Source: Nocardia jinanensis
GTDB lineage: Bacteria; Actinomycetota; Actinomycetes; Mycobacteriales; Mycobacteriaceae
Assembly (NCBI RefSeq): GCF_014645735.1
Contig: NZ_BMMH01000035.1
Location: 1-43,833 of the forward strand
Reading direction: 5' to 3'
DNA length: 43,833 nt
The position numbers were made by a program, and so were the translations under genes. A model generated the notes under the pieces. The model searched no databases. It worked only from the letters and a program-made list of their open reading frames with translations, and was not told the origin of the DNA. Shown in pieces: positions 9,093 through 16,774 of this stretch (position 1 is the stretch's first letter; each line of letters begins with the position of its first letter).

Positions 9093-9137
9093 GCGCGCCC
9101 ACCATCCTCGAACGCGCACTCGACGCCGAGGCCGCCG

Positions 9138-9452
9138 GTGCCTGAACCGCAGCAAGGCCAGGTCTGGACCGCGACCAGCCGCCTGTCCGGACGCACCACC
9201 ACCGTCGTGCTCCTGGACTCCGATGTGGTCATCCGCCAACGCCCTATGCTCGTCGTCGCACCGGTCCGCCCCGCCCGCGAGGTCCCCTCCCGCCACCAGT
9301 TGCTCACCGTCGCCCTCGGCGCTGACGAGGTGGTCGCGCTCTACGACCTGGCGACCCTGCCCAAAGAGAGCCTGACCGAACAGAGCAGCGTTCTACCACC
9401 AGAGGTGATGGAGCAGGTCCGCGTCGGACTCCGCGCACGGTTCGACCTGTAG
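9138..9452 (+). CDS. MazF/PemK-like toxin (104 aa)
   Basis: Likely ribosome-independent endoribonuclease. It starts with PQQGQVW, has a central MLVVAPVRPA strand, and ends in LYDLATLPKESL...LPPEVMEQVRVGLRARFDL, which follows the MazF C-terminal layout (strand, basic loop, amphipathic helix). The family match is by pattern and the classic N-terminal GD-V-W motif is modified to GQVW, so activity is uncertain. The start is GTG 9138. It follows an RHH antitoxin, and a strong terminator ends the pair. Confidence 0.6.
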   Translation: MPEPQQGQVWTATSRLSGRTTTVVLLDSDVVIRQRPMLVVAPVRPAREVPSRHQLLTVALGADEVVALYDLATLPKESLTEQSSVLPPEVMEQVRVGLRARFDL

Positions 9453-9467
9453 CCGCCCACGAACGCA

Positions 9468-9502
9468 ACTGTGCCCTCGGAGGATTCCTCCGGGGGCACA
9501 GT
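9468..9502 (+). terminator. Rho-independent terminator after the toxin gene
   Basis: A 16-bp stem, ACTGTGCCCTCGGAGG paired with 9487-9502 with one G-T wobble, and a 3-base loop. It is followed by CGTTT. It lies 16 bases after the toxin stop and also suits the convergent gene ending at 9534. Confidence 0.8.
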
Positions 9503-9533
9503 CGTTTGGGGCCCGGCTCGCGGCGCTGCAACT

Positions 9534-9731
9534 TCACACGCCTTTGGGGCCTTTGCCGTCCCGGATCTTGGCGATGTACTCGCGGCTGAACTCCGCAGCT
9601 CGCGCAATCGCCGACGGGCCGACATCGGCGGCGAGCGCTGCGCGGATTGCGTCGAACAGGGCGGTCCGGGCCTCGACGTAGTGGCCGCGGGCGGTCCGGA
9701 TCGCGGCGAGATGGTCGTCGGCGTCGGTCAT
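9534..9731 (-). CDS. Small HTH-like protein (65 aa)
   Basis: Helical protein whose C-terminal half (DVGPSAIARAAEFSREYIAKIRDGKG) resembles a helix-turn-helix with a basic recognition helix. The start is ATG 9731, without a strong RBS. It is divergent from 9852-10643 across a region holding three GTTCGCGAAC-type palindromes, so it is the natural candidate repressor of that promoter. This is inference from position and fold pattern only. Confidence 0.6.
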   Translation of the reverse strand: MTDADDHLAAIRTARGHYVEARTALFDAIRAALAADVGPSAIARAAEFSREYIAKIRDGKGPKGV

Positions 9732-9751
9732 GCCACCACCGTAGCAATATT

Positions 9752-9824
9752 GTTCGCGAACTTTGTTGACATGCTCGAAGACCCTACCTAACGTGAATTG
9801 AGTACGCGAACTTTGTTCGCGAAC
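9752..9824 (+). promoter_or_regulatory. Divergent promoter with three palindromic operators
   Basis: GTTCGCGAAC at 9752-9761 and 9815-9824, and GTACGCGAAC at 9802-9811. CGCGAACTTTGTT is directly repeated at 9755-9767 and 9805-9817. Between them lies a good plus-strand promoter: TTGACA at 9766-9771, a 17-base spacer, and TAACGT at 9789-9794. One operator overlaps the -35 flank and two lie downstream of the -10, a layout suited to repression of the methyltransferase operon. Confidence 0.7.
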
Positions 9825-9851
9825 TTAATTCGCCTCTGGTTTGGAGTCTCG

Positions 9852-10643
9852 ATGACGACCACGTCCCCCCACTACACCCCCACCGAGCCGCGCTATTACG
9901 TATCTGCGCCTATTGCGCCGAACCTCTGCGATCGGATCGTGCGCGAGGAGCACGCCGATATCGCGCTCGCGGTGACCTTCGCCCTGGAAGCGGTGTACGC
10001 CCGCAACCTCGGGCACCACCGGCGGGCCCGCCGCATGGCCGCGGTCGCGGACCGTTCGGCGCGGACCTGCCGCCCCGAGCTGCTGACCGTCGAGCTGTCG
10101 GCGCTGCGCGCGGTCCTGGCCGGCGAGCCGATCACTGTGGCCCCGATCTGGGGCGATACCCCCGAGATCCTGGTCGCCCGCGCGCACTGCCGCCTGTTGT
10201 GGTTGCGCGAGCAGCTGCTCAGCCCCGCCCCGGCGGTCACCGAGTGGTACCTGCGGGCCGCCCGGGCCTGGCACGGCCGACTGCTCGGCGCCCGGCGTCT
10301 GCGCCAGTACCTGCTGTCCTACGGCATCGACCCCACCAAAGCCGCCGCGCTGGCCGCGCTCGACGAGCAGCGACACGACGGCCTGTACGGGCCGATCCTG
10401 TCGGCGCAGGGCTACTACAACTACGTCGGCGTCACCGAAGCCCGCACCGGGCTGTATATGCGCACCGAGGCCACCACCTCCGTCGCCGAACTCGTCCCGA
10501 CCCACCCGCTGCGCCCCAGCGAGACCGACACCCTGGCACACGCGTGGCTCGACCTCAGCGAGTGGGAAGACCCCCGGCCCGCCCGGCTGATCGCCGTGCT
10601 GGACCGCTGGATCGCCCGCGCCCGGGACGAGGTCCGGTCATGA
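9852..10643 (+). CDS. Hypothetical protein coupled to DNA methyltransferase (263 aa)
   Basis: Function unknown. An all-alpha protein rich in Ala, Arg and Leu with a central aromatic stretch (GLYGPILSAQGYYNYVGV) and no recognisable catalytic motif. I chose ATG 9852 because GGAG lies six bases upstream; the in-frame ATG at 9798 overlaps the operator region. Its TGA overlaps the ATG of the methyltransferase by four bases, so the two are translationally coupled. It may modulate or specify the methyltransferase. Confidence 0.7.
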   Translation: MTTTSPHYTPTEPRYYVSAPIAPNLCDRIVREEHADIALAVTFALEAVYARNLGHHRRARRMAAVADRSARTCRPELLTVELSALRAVLAGEPITVAPIWGDTPEILVARAHCRLLWLREQLLSPAPAVTEWYLRAARAWHGRLLGARRLRQYLLSYGIDPTKAAALAALDEQRHDGLYGPILSAQGYYNYVGVTEARTGLYMRTEATTSVAELVPTHPLRPSETDTLAHAWLDLSEWEDPRPARLIAVLDRWIARARDEVRS

Positions 10644-12232
10644 GCCTGCGATCGACGGTGTACTTCGCCGGATTCGGTGGCGACTCGCTCGGCTGGGAGG
10701 AAGTCCCCGGTATCGAACTGGCGCTGGCGGCCAACCACAACCCCGAATGCGTCGATATCCACTCGCTGAACTTCCCCACCGCCGACCACCTCCCGCCGGG
10801 AGATGTGGAGGATATCGACCTGGCGAAACTGCCCTACAGCGAACTGTTCTGGGCTTCGCCGGCGTGCCCGGCCTGGACCGACGCCAAGGGCAAGAAACGC
10901 TATTTCGACAAGTCCAACCAGTACAGCCTCCTCAGCGACGACGAACTCGGCTGCGTCACCGAGGACCCCAACGAGAACCGGTCCCGAGCACTGATCGAGC
11001 AGATCCCGCGCTACCTGCGATCGATGGCCGGCCGCGGCACCCCGGTGCTCGCCGGAATCATGGAAAACGTCATCCAGTGCCGCCGCTGGGACCAGTGGAA
11101 CCGCTGGATATCCGAAATCGAGGAGATCGGCTACGAAACCCGGGTCATCGCGCTGAACTCCGCGCATGTGGTCCCCCGCACCGCCCTGACCGCCCCGCAA
11201 TCACGAGACCGGCTCTACGTCGCCTACTGGCTCAAAGCCCTCGGCCGCCGCCCGGACTGGGACAAATGGCTACGCCCCAAGGCCTGGTGCGCCCAGTGCG
11301 ACACCGTCGTGGACGCGGTCCAGACCTGGAAGAAACCCGGAATCGACATGGGCCGCTACGGGCACCGTCACGGCCAGTACATCTACCGCTGCCCGTCCAA
11401 GTCCTGCCGGTTCGCGATCGTGGAGCCGATCACCGCGCCCGCCTCCGATGCGATCGACTGGAGCATCGATCCCGGCGAACGGATCGGCGAGCGCGAAGAT
11501 CCGCTCGCACCGGCGACGATGGAGCGGATCCGGCTCGGCCTGCAACGGTATGCGCGCGAACCGTTCCTGGCGCCCGCCGGCGGAACCTGGCGCACCGACC
11601 CGACACCGCTGTCGGCGCCGATGCCCACCCGCACCACCCGCGAATCCGACGGGCTGGTGCTGCCGCCGATGGTCGTGCAGACCAGCAAGCGCTCGACCCA
11701 GATCGCGCGCACCGTGCACGCGCTGATGCCGACCCAGACCACACGGCGTGAACTGGCAATGGTGATTCCACCGTTTCTCACCACCCTGCGCGGCGGCGGC
11801 TCCAAGGCCTCCTCCTACGGGATCGGCGACCCGCTGGCCACGTTCTCCGCGAACGGCTTCCATCACGGCCTGGTGCAGCCGCCCGGATCCGAGGACGTGC
11901 GCGATCAGATGCTGGTGCCCTACCACCGCACCGGTATGGCGCGGCCGGTATCGGAGCCGATGGGCACCGTCACCACCCGGGATCGTCACGGACTGCTCGG
12001 TGTGGACCCGGAGCGGATCATCGAGGCGTGCACGTTCCGCATGCTCGAAACCTCGGAGATCCGCCGCGGGATGGCCTTTCCCGATACCTACCGGATCACC
12101 CCGGGCATGGCCAAGCGCACTCAAGCCCGCGGGTTCGGTAACGCGGTGACCCCGCCGAGCGCCGAAGTGCTCGGTTGCGCCCTGGTCGAAGCCATCACCG
12201 GCCGCGACATCGAGCGCTACGCCCCCGCATAG
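10640..12232 (+). CDS. C5-cytosine DNA methyltransferase, orphan (530 aa)
   Basis: Transfers a methyl group from S-adenosylmethionine to cytosine C5. Motifs in order: AdoMet loop YFAGFGG (8-14), catalytic Cys in SPACPAW (C76, an ACP variant of the usual PC), ENV (142-144), QSRDR (187-191), and GNAV near 500. A long target-recognition region contains C217, C220, C251 and C256, spaced like an inserted zinc ribbon. No restriction endonuclease is visible nearby, so it is probably an orphan enzyme for anti-restriction or regulation. It shares the regulated promoter at 9766-9794 with the upstream gene and ends at a strong terminator. Confidence 0.9.
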   Translation: MSLRSTVYFAGFGGDSLGWEEVPGIELALAANHNPECVDIHSLNFPTADHLPPGDVEDIDLAKLPYSELFWASPACPAWTDAKGKKRYFDKSNQYSLLSDDELGCVTEDPNENRSRALIEQIPRYLRSMAGRGTPVLAGIMENVIQCRRWDQWNRWISEIEEIGYETRVIALNSAHVVPRTALTAPQSRDRLYVAYWLKALGRRPDWDKWLRPKAWCAQCDTVVDAVQTWKKPGIDMGRYGHRHGQYIYRCPSKSCRFAIVEPITAPASDAIDWSIDPGERIGEREDPLAPATMERIRLGLQRYAREPFLAPAGGTWRTDPTPLSAPMPTRTTRESDGLVLPPMVVQTSKRSTQIARTVHALMPTQTTRRELAMVIPPFLTTLRGGGSKASSYGIGDPLATFSANGFHHGLVQPPGSEDVRDQMLVPYHRTGMARPVSEPMGTVTTRDRHGLLGVDPERIIEACTFRMLETSEIRRGMAFPDTYRITPGMAKRTQARGFGNAVTPPSAEVLGCALVEAITGRDIERYAPA

Positions 12233-12245
12233 ACCCCACCACGAA

Positions 12246-12284
12246 GCGAAGGACCCGGCAGTCGGTAGCTGCCGGGTCCTTCGC
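12246..12284. terminator. Strong bidirectional terminator
   Basis: A perfect 16-bp inverted repeat, GCGAAGGACCCGGCAG (12246-12261) with its complement at 12269-12284, and a 7-base loop. It separates the methyltransferase gene from the convergent small membrane-protein gene. The outer arm GCGAAGGACC recurs in the terminator at 16713-16751. Confidence 0.85.
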
Positions 12285-12302
12285 CTCTCCGAAACTACCC
12301 GC

Positions 12303-12572
12303 TCAGCCGAACAGCAGAAGAAGCCCGAAAATCACCACCCCCGGCGGGACCAGCCACACCCACCACATCGGGATAGGTTTCACGACCGGTGCCTTGCCCT
12401 CACGCTGCAGCTGCACCAGCCGCTGCGCGCCGCGCACTTCACTCGGCGTCGCCGACCGTGGCCGGTCGTAGCGCGGCACCGGGCAGTTCGGCGACACGTG
12501 CACCGCCGCGTAGCACCGCGGATTACGGCACGGGTAGCCCAGGTCGTAGCGCAGCGGGTTCAGGCGGTCCAT
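12303..12572 (-). CDS. Small zinc-finger-like, C-terminally anchored membrane protein (89 aa)
   Basis: The N-terminus holds cysteines in a CRNPRC...NC pattern, suggestive of metal binding. A basic helix follows, then a C-terminal hydrophobic segment (WWVWLVPPGVVIFGLLLLF) that should anchor it in the membrane with the N-terminus inside. GGAGG lies almost against the ATG, closer than usual. The role is unknown. It may share a transcript with the gene at 12615-13391 upstream on the same strand. Confidence 0.6.
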   Translation of the reverse strand: MDRLNPLRYDLGYPCRNPRCYAAVHVSPNCPVPRYDRPRSATPSEVRGAQRLVQLQREGKAPVVKPIPMWWVWLVPPGVVIFGLLLLFG

Positions 12573-12614
12573 ACCTCCATCATCGCCCTGGGCACCGACT
12601 TCCGGGCGCGACCG

Positions 12615-13391
12615 CTACAACACCACGGGCTCAAGGCGGCTGTCATTCTCCTTGAGGAACTCGGTGTTGAGGTAGTAGACCTTCCGGATGCGAAGGTCGG
12701 TCGACCACCTGTCGGGTGCAGCCCGGGTGGTCTCGCTCCTGGCAAGCCCGAGTTCCTCGAGTTCCCTCACACCCCGCTGCCACGTGTCGTCCTTGATGAG
12801 GAAGCGAGCTCGGTCGGTGGTGGACACGTGGGCCCCCTCATGGTCCTTTTTGCCGGCGAGGACGAGCCGAAGGCAGAGATAGACGAACAGGCCACGAGCG
12901 GAAATAACGTTGATCCAGCCTCGGGACCAGAACTCGAGGGGGATGGTGATGTACGGCGCTCGTTTCGGGCCATCGGGATGTACAACGGTGATCGCGTACC
13001 CGCGACCGCGGTCGAGGGTACGGGTGACCCAGCCCTTTCCTTCGGGCCCACCGGCTCCAAGCGCTTTCATCGCCCGTCTGACCCGCCGAGTCCCCGCCCC
13101 GGCGATCGGATCGGCGGGGTTCAGCTCCTCGTATCCGAGAAGTTCCGCCCAGTAGTGATCTGGCACGACGCGACGGAGTTTGTGGGGTTCGGCGGCGGTC
13201 AGCATCACCAAGGTCAGATATATCTTCAACGCGACTTCCCCCTGAAGGAACAGGGAGGACAAGGGAGTCGACGTGTCACCGGGGTCCTGGATACGGGCGA
13301 ACTCCTCAGGTAGCTGCACAGTGGATCGGCGACCCGATCGCTTAACCGCCTCCGCCAGTTGCTCCTTGGCCGTTACCGTCACTCGCCCCAT
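12615..13391 (-). CDS. Basic protein, probable winged-helix DNA-binding (258 aa)
   Basis: Unidentified. The start is ATG 13391 (MGRVTVTAKEQL), with GGGAGG five bases upstream, rather than the in-frame ATGs further out. The protein is basic. The central part (FLQGEVALKIYLTLVMLTAAEPHKL) and a C-terminal part (WQRGVRELEELGLARSE) read like helices of winged-helix domains of the kind seen in plasmid replication or partition proteins. It could be a second replication-associated or regulatory protein. It has a 334-bp upstream region with direct repeats. Confidence 0.6.
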   Translation of the reverse strand: MGRVTVTAKEQLAEAVKRSGRRSTVQLPEEFARIQDPGDTSTPLSSLFLQGEVALKIYLTLVMLTAAEPHKLRRVVPDHYWAELLGYEELNPADPIAGAGTRRVRRAMKALGAGGPEGKGWVTRTLDRGRGYAITVVHPDGPKRAPYITIPLEFWSRGWINVISARGLFVYLCLRLVLAGKKDHEGAHVSTTDRARFLIKDDTWQRGVRELEELGLARSETTRAAPDRWSTDLRIRKVYYLNTEFLKENDSRLEPVVL

Positions 13392-13726
13392 CGCGCCTCC
13401 CATAGCAATTTGGCATGACCGTTTGAGCGGCCTCAGCGGTACTCCGGGGGTCATGGAGTCAAGTAGTCAAGGCCTCGTCGCGTTCATGCAGTTAGACCCC
13501 GGATTTTAGACCGCTGATATGGTTCCGACAAACTGGTTAAATGGGTTTCCAGTGCGCCAGTAAGGTGGCTTCAGGGTGCCAGTATGGTGTCTAGCACCCG
13601 CTCCAGTAGCACCTCGGGCACTCTTGATGGCGAGGGTGGGAGACGGAATGATCAGGGGGAGGGCGGATTCCGGACGGGTAGCGCCCTCTCCCCTGTAACC
13701 CACTCCTCAGAAAGGAGGTTTCGCTC
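13392..13726. promoter_or_regulatory. Intergenic regulatory region with direct repeats
   Basis: No confident gene. It should contain divergent promoters for the minus gene starting at 13391 and the plus peptide gene at 13727. GCCAGTAAGGTG (13556-13567) and GCCAGTATGGTG (13578-13589) are direct repeats 22 bp apart, two helical turns, suggesting cooperative binding of one regulator. The RBS AAAGGAGGT for the peptide gene is at 13711-13719. Confidence 0.5.
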
Positions 13727-13798
13727 GTGAAGCGTGGCGTACGAATCACGATCAAATGGACCCGCGGGTCCATCTCGATCACGCTCGAACCTCACTAG
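13727..13798 (+). CDS. 23-residue peptide gene with optimal RBS and own terminator
   Basis: GTG 13727 to TAG 13798 encodes a short basic peptide of alternating hydrophobic and charged residues (RGVRITIKWTRGSISITLE), likely a beta hairpin. Support for expression is unusually strong for its size: a perfect AAAGGAGGT Shine-Dalgarno with ideal spacing, and a stable terminator starting at the stop codon. It lies alone on the plus strand, convergent with the MobP gene. It may be a regulator, a small toxin or a marker of an RNA with another role. Confidence 0.55.
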   Translation: MKRGVRITIKWTRGSISITLEPH

Positions 13799-13842
13799 CT
13801 GAGGGGAACCCTTGCCGGTGCAACGGCGCGGGCTCCCCTCAG
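13799..13842 (+). terminator. Rho-independent terminator after the peptide gene
   Basis: Outer arms CTGAGGGGA (13799-13807) and TCCCCTCAG (13834-13842) are perfectly complementary. Inside, ACCC/GGGC and GCCG/CGGC pairings extend the stem with small bulges. It directly follows the peptide stop codon and lies about 85 bp before the convergent MobP stop, so it may serve both. Confidence 0.75.
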
Positions 13843-13927
13843 TGTGCATAGGCACCGATCGCGGGTGCAACCCCACGGGGCCAGCCGAAATATCGTCTGG
13901 CCCCGTCTTCGGCTCCGAACCCCAGGG

Positions 13928-15757
13928 TCAGCGATCGAAGTCACGGTCGCTCTGCTGCTCCGGCCGGGGACGCGGCCGCCCGCGCACGCCGCCCGCCCGC
14001 TGTCCGACCACGCTCGACTTCGTCGGCCGAGGCGCGGTTTTCCGGTCGCTGGCCTTGCGGGTGATGTGCCCGAACTCGTCGACCGCGTCGTAGCCGCTCC
14101 GGCCCGCCAGCGCGGACCTTCGGGCCTGCCATGCCTGACTGGCCAGGGCGAGTTCGGGTTCGATCTCACCGGCCGGGCCCCGGTCGACCATCGCGTTGGC
14201 CCGCATGGCCGAAACCCACGCCGGTGAGCCGTCGCTGCGGTCGTACTCCCGCTTCGGATCGATTCCGGCGCGGCGCATGTGGATCTCGGTCAGGCTCTGG
14301 CGCGCTTTGAACGCCATCGCCGCCGCCAACCGCTCCTTATCGCCCGCCGCCAGTGTTTCCTGCACGGCGAGCAGGCAATCGGTCAACGCGTACAGCAGTG
14401 CCGCGTTCGCGGTGACCGGGGACTGCGTCGCCCACAACCACCGCGATATCTGCCGCAACCCCCGCTCCCGCTCGCGCTGCGGCCCGGTCGGGATCCGCAG
14501 CCGCCGCTGAGACGCCGGCTGGTCACCGGCGCGTCCGAGCTGGCGGGCCAGCTGATGCACCGGGCCCGGGGAGCGTTCGGTGTTCACCGACAACGCCGCG
14601 AACATCCCCGAGGCCTGCGACGCCGCACGGCACCACTCGTCACGATCGGCGGCGGGGATGGTGCGGGCATGGGCGCTGAACCGCGCCAGCTCGTCGATCA
14701 CCCGCCGCTCGTCCAGCTCCGAACCGATCTTCGGCCGCCCGAACTGATCCACGCCCTTGCGCCACTCGGCCAGCGCTTCCGACTGCGCCTGCGGCGACTG
14801 ATCCCACCCGGCCCAGTGCCGCAGCGCGGGCAAGGTCAGGTCCTTGGCCAGATACCCGCCGCTGAACGACAACGCCTTTTCCAGCTTCCCGTCGGCGTTG
14901 CGCTGCGGCCGCATCTCCACCTTGTAGCCACCGATGACCTCTTGCCCGCCTTTCTCCCAGCGGGGGCGCGGCAGGATCCCGACCGCGCGCAGTTCCCGCA
15001 GCCACTCCGCTTCGCTGCCCGCGGCGGCCGCGACCGCGCGCACCCGCCGCTCCATCGCCTCACGGTCGGTCTCCGGCGCACCGACGCGTTCCTGGCGGGC
15101 CCGCTCGGCCGGGGTGGTGGCACGCTCGGTACCGCCCTCCTCCCGCGACGCCAGCACCTGCAACCCGTACTTGTGCTCCAGCCGGTTACACGCCCGCTGC
15201 GCCCGGACATGGTCGCGGTACAGGCTCGCGCACGACCCATCCGAGCGCACCACCGCCATCGCGATATGGATGTGATCGCCACCGCCGGCGTTGAGGCCGT
15301 GGTGGATCGCCGACCACCGGTTATCGGGCACCCCGTCATCGCGGTGCGCGAACCCCATCTCGGCCATGAAGTCATGCGCGATCGCACGCCAGGTCTCGTC
15401 ACTGAGCGTGCCCTCCTCCGGCGCCAGACTCAACGAGCAGTGCCACGTGTTCTGATCGCTGGTGGCCTCCGCGATCGCCTCCGCCCGCGGGAGCCCCCGA
15501 TCCATCAGCACCTGGGCCTTCGCCCGGTCCACCGCCGGAACCGGCGCACCGCGCAGGATCAGCTGCCGCGGGGAATCCAGCAGCCGCGCAAGCTCGGCCG
15601 CCTGCATCGTCGACAACGGCCGGCCGCCGTAGATCGCCTCCACCACCACATCCCCGGCGATCACCCGCTGATCGCGGTGCTCGTTCGCCCGGCCCTTCCC
15701 GGCCAGGTACACCAGCAGGTTGGACATGTAGCTGCCCTTTTTGATGTTCGGCATCAT
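13928..15757 (-). CDS. mobP: MobP-type relaxase / mobilisation nuclease (609 aa)
   Basis: A second relaxase, unrelated to TraA, of the TraI(RP4)/VirD2-like MobP class. The N-terminus MPNIKKGSYMSNLLVYL contains candidate catalytic tyrosines (Y10, Y17). A conserved WHCSLSL strand (H106) and HHGLNAGGGDHIHI (H152, H153, H162, H164) give the histidine motif that binds the metal. The rest is helical and basic. It follows mobC by six bases, a typical MobC-MobP pair. Two relaxases on one plasmid imply either two transfer routes or a captured mobilisation cassette. Confidence 0.85.
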   Translation of the reverse strand: MMPNIKKGSYMSNLLVYLAGKGRANEHRDQRVIAGDVVVEAIYGGRPLSTMQAAELARLLDSPRQLILRGAPVPAVDRAKAQVLMDRGLPRAEAIAEATSDQNTWHCSLSLAPEEGTLSDETWRAIAHDFMAEMGFAHRDDGVPDNRWSAIHHGLNAGGGDHIHIAMAVVRSDGSCASLYRDHVRAQRACNRLEHKYGLQVLASREEGGTERATTPAERARQERVGAPETDREAMERRVRAVAAAAGSEAEWLRELRAVGILPRPRWEKGGQEVIGGYKVEMRPQRNADGKLEKALSFSGGYLAKDLTLPALRHWAGWDQSPQAQSEALAEWRKGVDQFGRPKIGSELDERRVIDELARFSAHARTIPAADRDEWCRAASQASGMFAALSVNTERSPGPVHQLARQLGRAGDQPASQRRLRIPTGPQRERERGLRQISRWLWATQSPVTANAALLYALTDCLLAVQETLAAGDKERLAAAMAFKARQSLTEIHMRRAGIDPKREYDRSDGSPAWVSAMRANAMVDRGPAGEIEPELALASQAWQARRSALAGRSGYDAVDEFGHITRKASDRKTAPRPTKSSVVGQRAGGVRGRPRPRPEQQSDRDFDR

Positions 15758-15763
15758 CGCCGG

Positions 15764-16267
15764 TCACCGCCCCGCGTGATCGGCCTCGGCCCACTCACTG
15801 CCCAACGCGAGATCCTCATCGACATCGACCGAGGTGGCCGTCGTCGCCGGGTTCAACCCCATCACCCACCGCGCCGCCGACTCCAATCCGAGCGAGGCCC
15901 GGGTGCTGGCGTGCAGCGCGTCCAGCAGACGCGCGACCAGCTCCTCCGGGAACGCCGGGGCGTCCTTGTGCTGGTGGGCATACCGCGTGAGCTGGTTCAG
16001 GTTGTTTCGCTCGCGCCGGACCTGCTCGTCGACCTCCAGCAGACCCATCACCGCGTGCGCGCGGCCGGCCTCCACCTGGCCCTCCGACTTCGCCGACTCC
16101 ACCAGCAGTCGCGGCACGCTCACTCCCGCCTTGGCTGCCGCGTCGGTGAACTCCGCGTACTCGGCTTCGGTGAGCGACACCTTGATCCGATGTGGTCGAC
16201 CGCCATCGACATTCGACTGGCGAATCCGCTTCGCGGCCGCCCGCCGGCTTCGCGACTCCCCTGCCAC
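15764..16267 (-). CDS. mobC: MobC-family relaxosome accessory protein (167 aa)
   Basis: Helps the partner relaxase open oriT. RIKVSLTEAEYAEFTDAAAKAG is the RHH-like DNA-binding part and NNLNQLTRYAHQ is the hallmark of MobC proteins. I chose GTG 16267 because GGAGGAGG lies seven bases upstream; an upstream ATG at 16321 would overlap the candidate oriT hairpin. It is directly upstream of the MobP relaxase on the same strand. Confidence 0.85.
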   Translation of the reverse strand: MAGESRSRRAAAKRIRQSNVDGGRPHRIKVSLTEAEYAEFTDAAAKAGVSVPRLLVESAKSEGQVEAGRAHAVMGLLEVDEQVRRERNNLNQLTRYAHQHKDAPAFPEELVARLLDALHASTRASLGLESAARWVMGLNPATTATSVDVDEDLALGSEWAEADHAGR

Positions 16268-16315
16268 CGCAACCCTCCTCCGGCTCAGCGCAGCGCCACC
16301 CCGTCCCCGGGGTGA

Positions 16316-16329
16316 GGCCACTTGTGGCC
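16316..16329. other. Candidate oriT hairpin of the MobP module
   Basis: GGCCAC/GTGGCC with a two-base loop, 49 bp upstream of the mobC start. MobP-type origins usually lie in this position beside mobC and consist of a hairpin next to the nic site. The adjacent ATAACCACTAGCTC stretch is a possible nic region, but no consensus is clear enough to name the cut. The rest of 16330-16465 holds no gene and probably the promoters of the divergent genes. Confidence 0.35.
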
Positions 16330-16465
16330 CATAACCACTAGCTCGCTGCGATCGTTCTCACCTACCAGGGTACCGGAGCAGTACGGCGCGTGAGGACATT
16401 CGGATCGGGACCACATCAAGGAAATTCGGCTCCGCCGGCGGACGGCTGTCGCTACGGTTCCGGGC

Positions 16466-16702
16466 ATGGGGATGCACGCAGAACTCGCCGCGGATCTCGC
16501 GGCACGGGCGGGGCGGGAGCTGCAGGCCGCGCTCGATTCGACGACCGATCTACCCGGTGACGGCGGGTGGCTGAGCTACAGCAGCGGACGGGAGGCCGCC
16601 GACAGGGTGATGTGGCAGCGGGTCACCGCATTACAGACCCAGGCCCAGATCCACGCGACACTCGCACTGGGCGAGGTCAACCAAGAGAAGCGGGCCGGGT
16701 AG
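16466..16702 (+). CDS. Small helical hypothetical protein (78 aa)
   Basis: Mostly alpha-helical (MHAELAADLAARAGRELQAALD and WQRVTALQTQAQIHATLALGEV), with a central GDGGWLSYSSGREA loop. The role is unknown. The start could be ATG 16466 or ATG 16472. No RBS is visible, and TACGGT sits at -10 distance, so it may be leaderless. It is divergent from mobC and ends at a strong terminator. Confidence 0.55.
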   Translation: MGMHAELAADLAARAGRELQAALDSTTDLPGDGGWLSYSSGREAADRVMWQRVTALQTQAQIHATLALGEVNQEKRAG

Positions 16703-16712
16703 GTTCGGACAC

Positions 16713-16751
16713 GCGAAGGACCTGGCGTTTAACGGCCGCCAGGTCCTTCGC
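16713..16751. terminator. Strong bidirectional terminator
   Basis: GCGAAGGACCTGGCG (16713-16727) and its perfect complement (16737-16751), with a 9-base loop, lie between convergent genes ending at 16702 and 16775. The arm begins with the same GCGAAGGACC as the terminator at 12246-12284. Confidence 0.85.
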
Positions 16752-16774
16752 TCTGTCGAGATATTGCGTTGTGG

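Noticed and set aside
14279..16315. 678-codon plus-strand frame opposite mobP and mobC
   Set aside because: Arg/Pro/His-rich antisense artefact. The minus strand has clear relaxase and MobC motifs.
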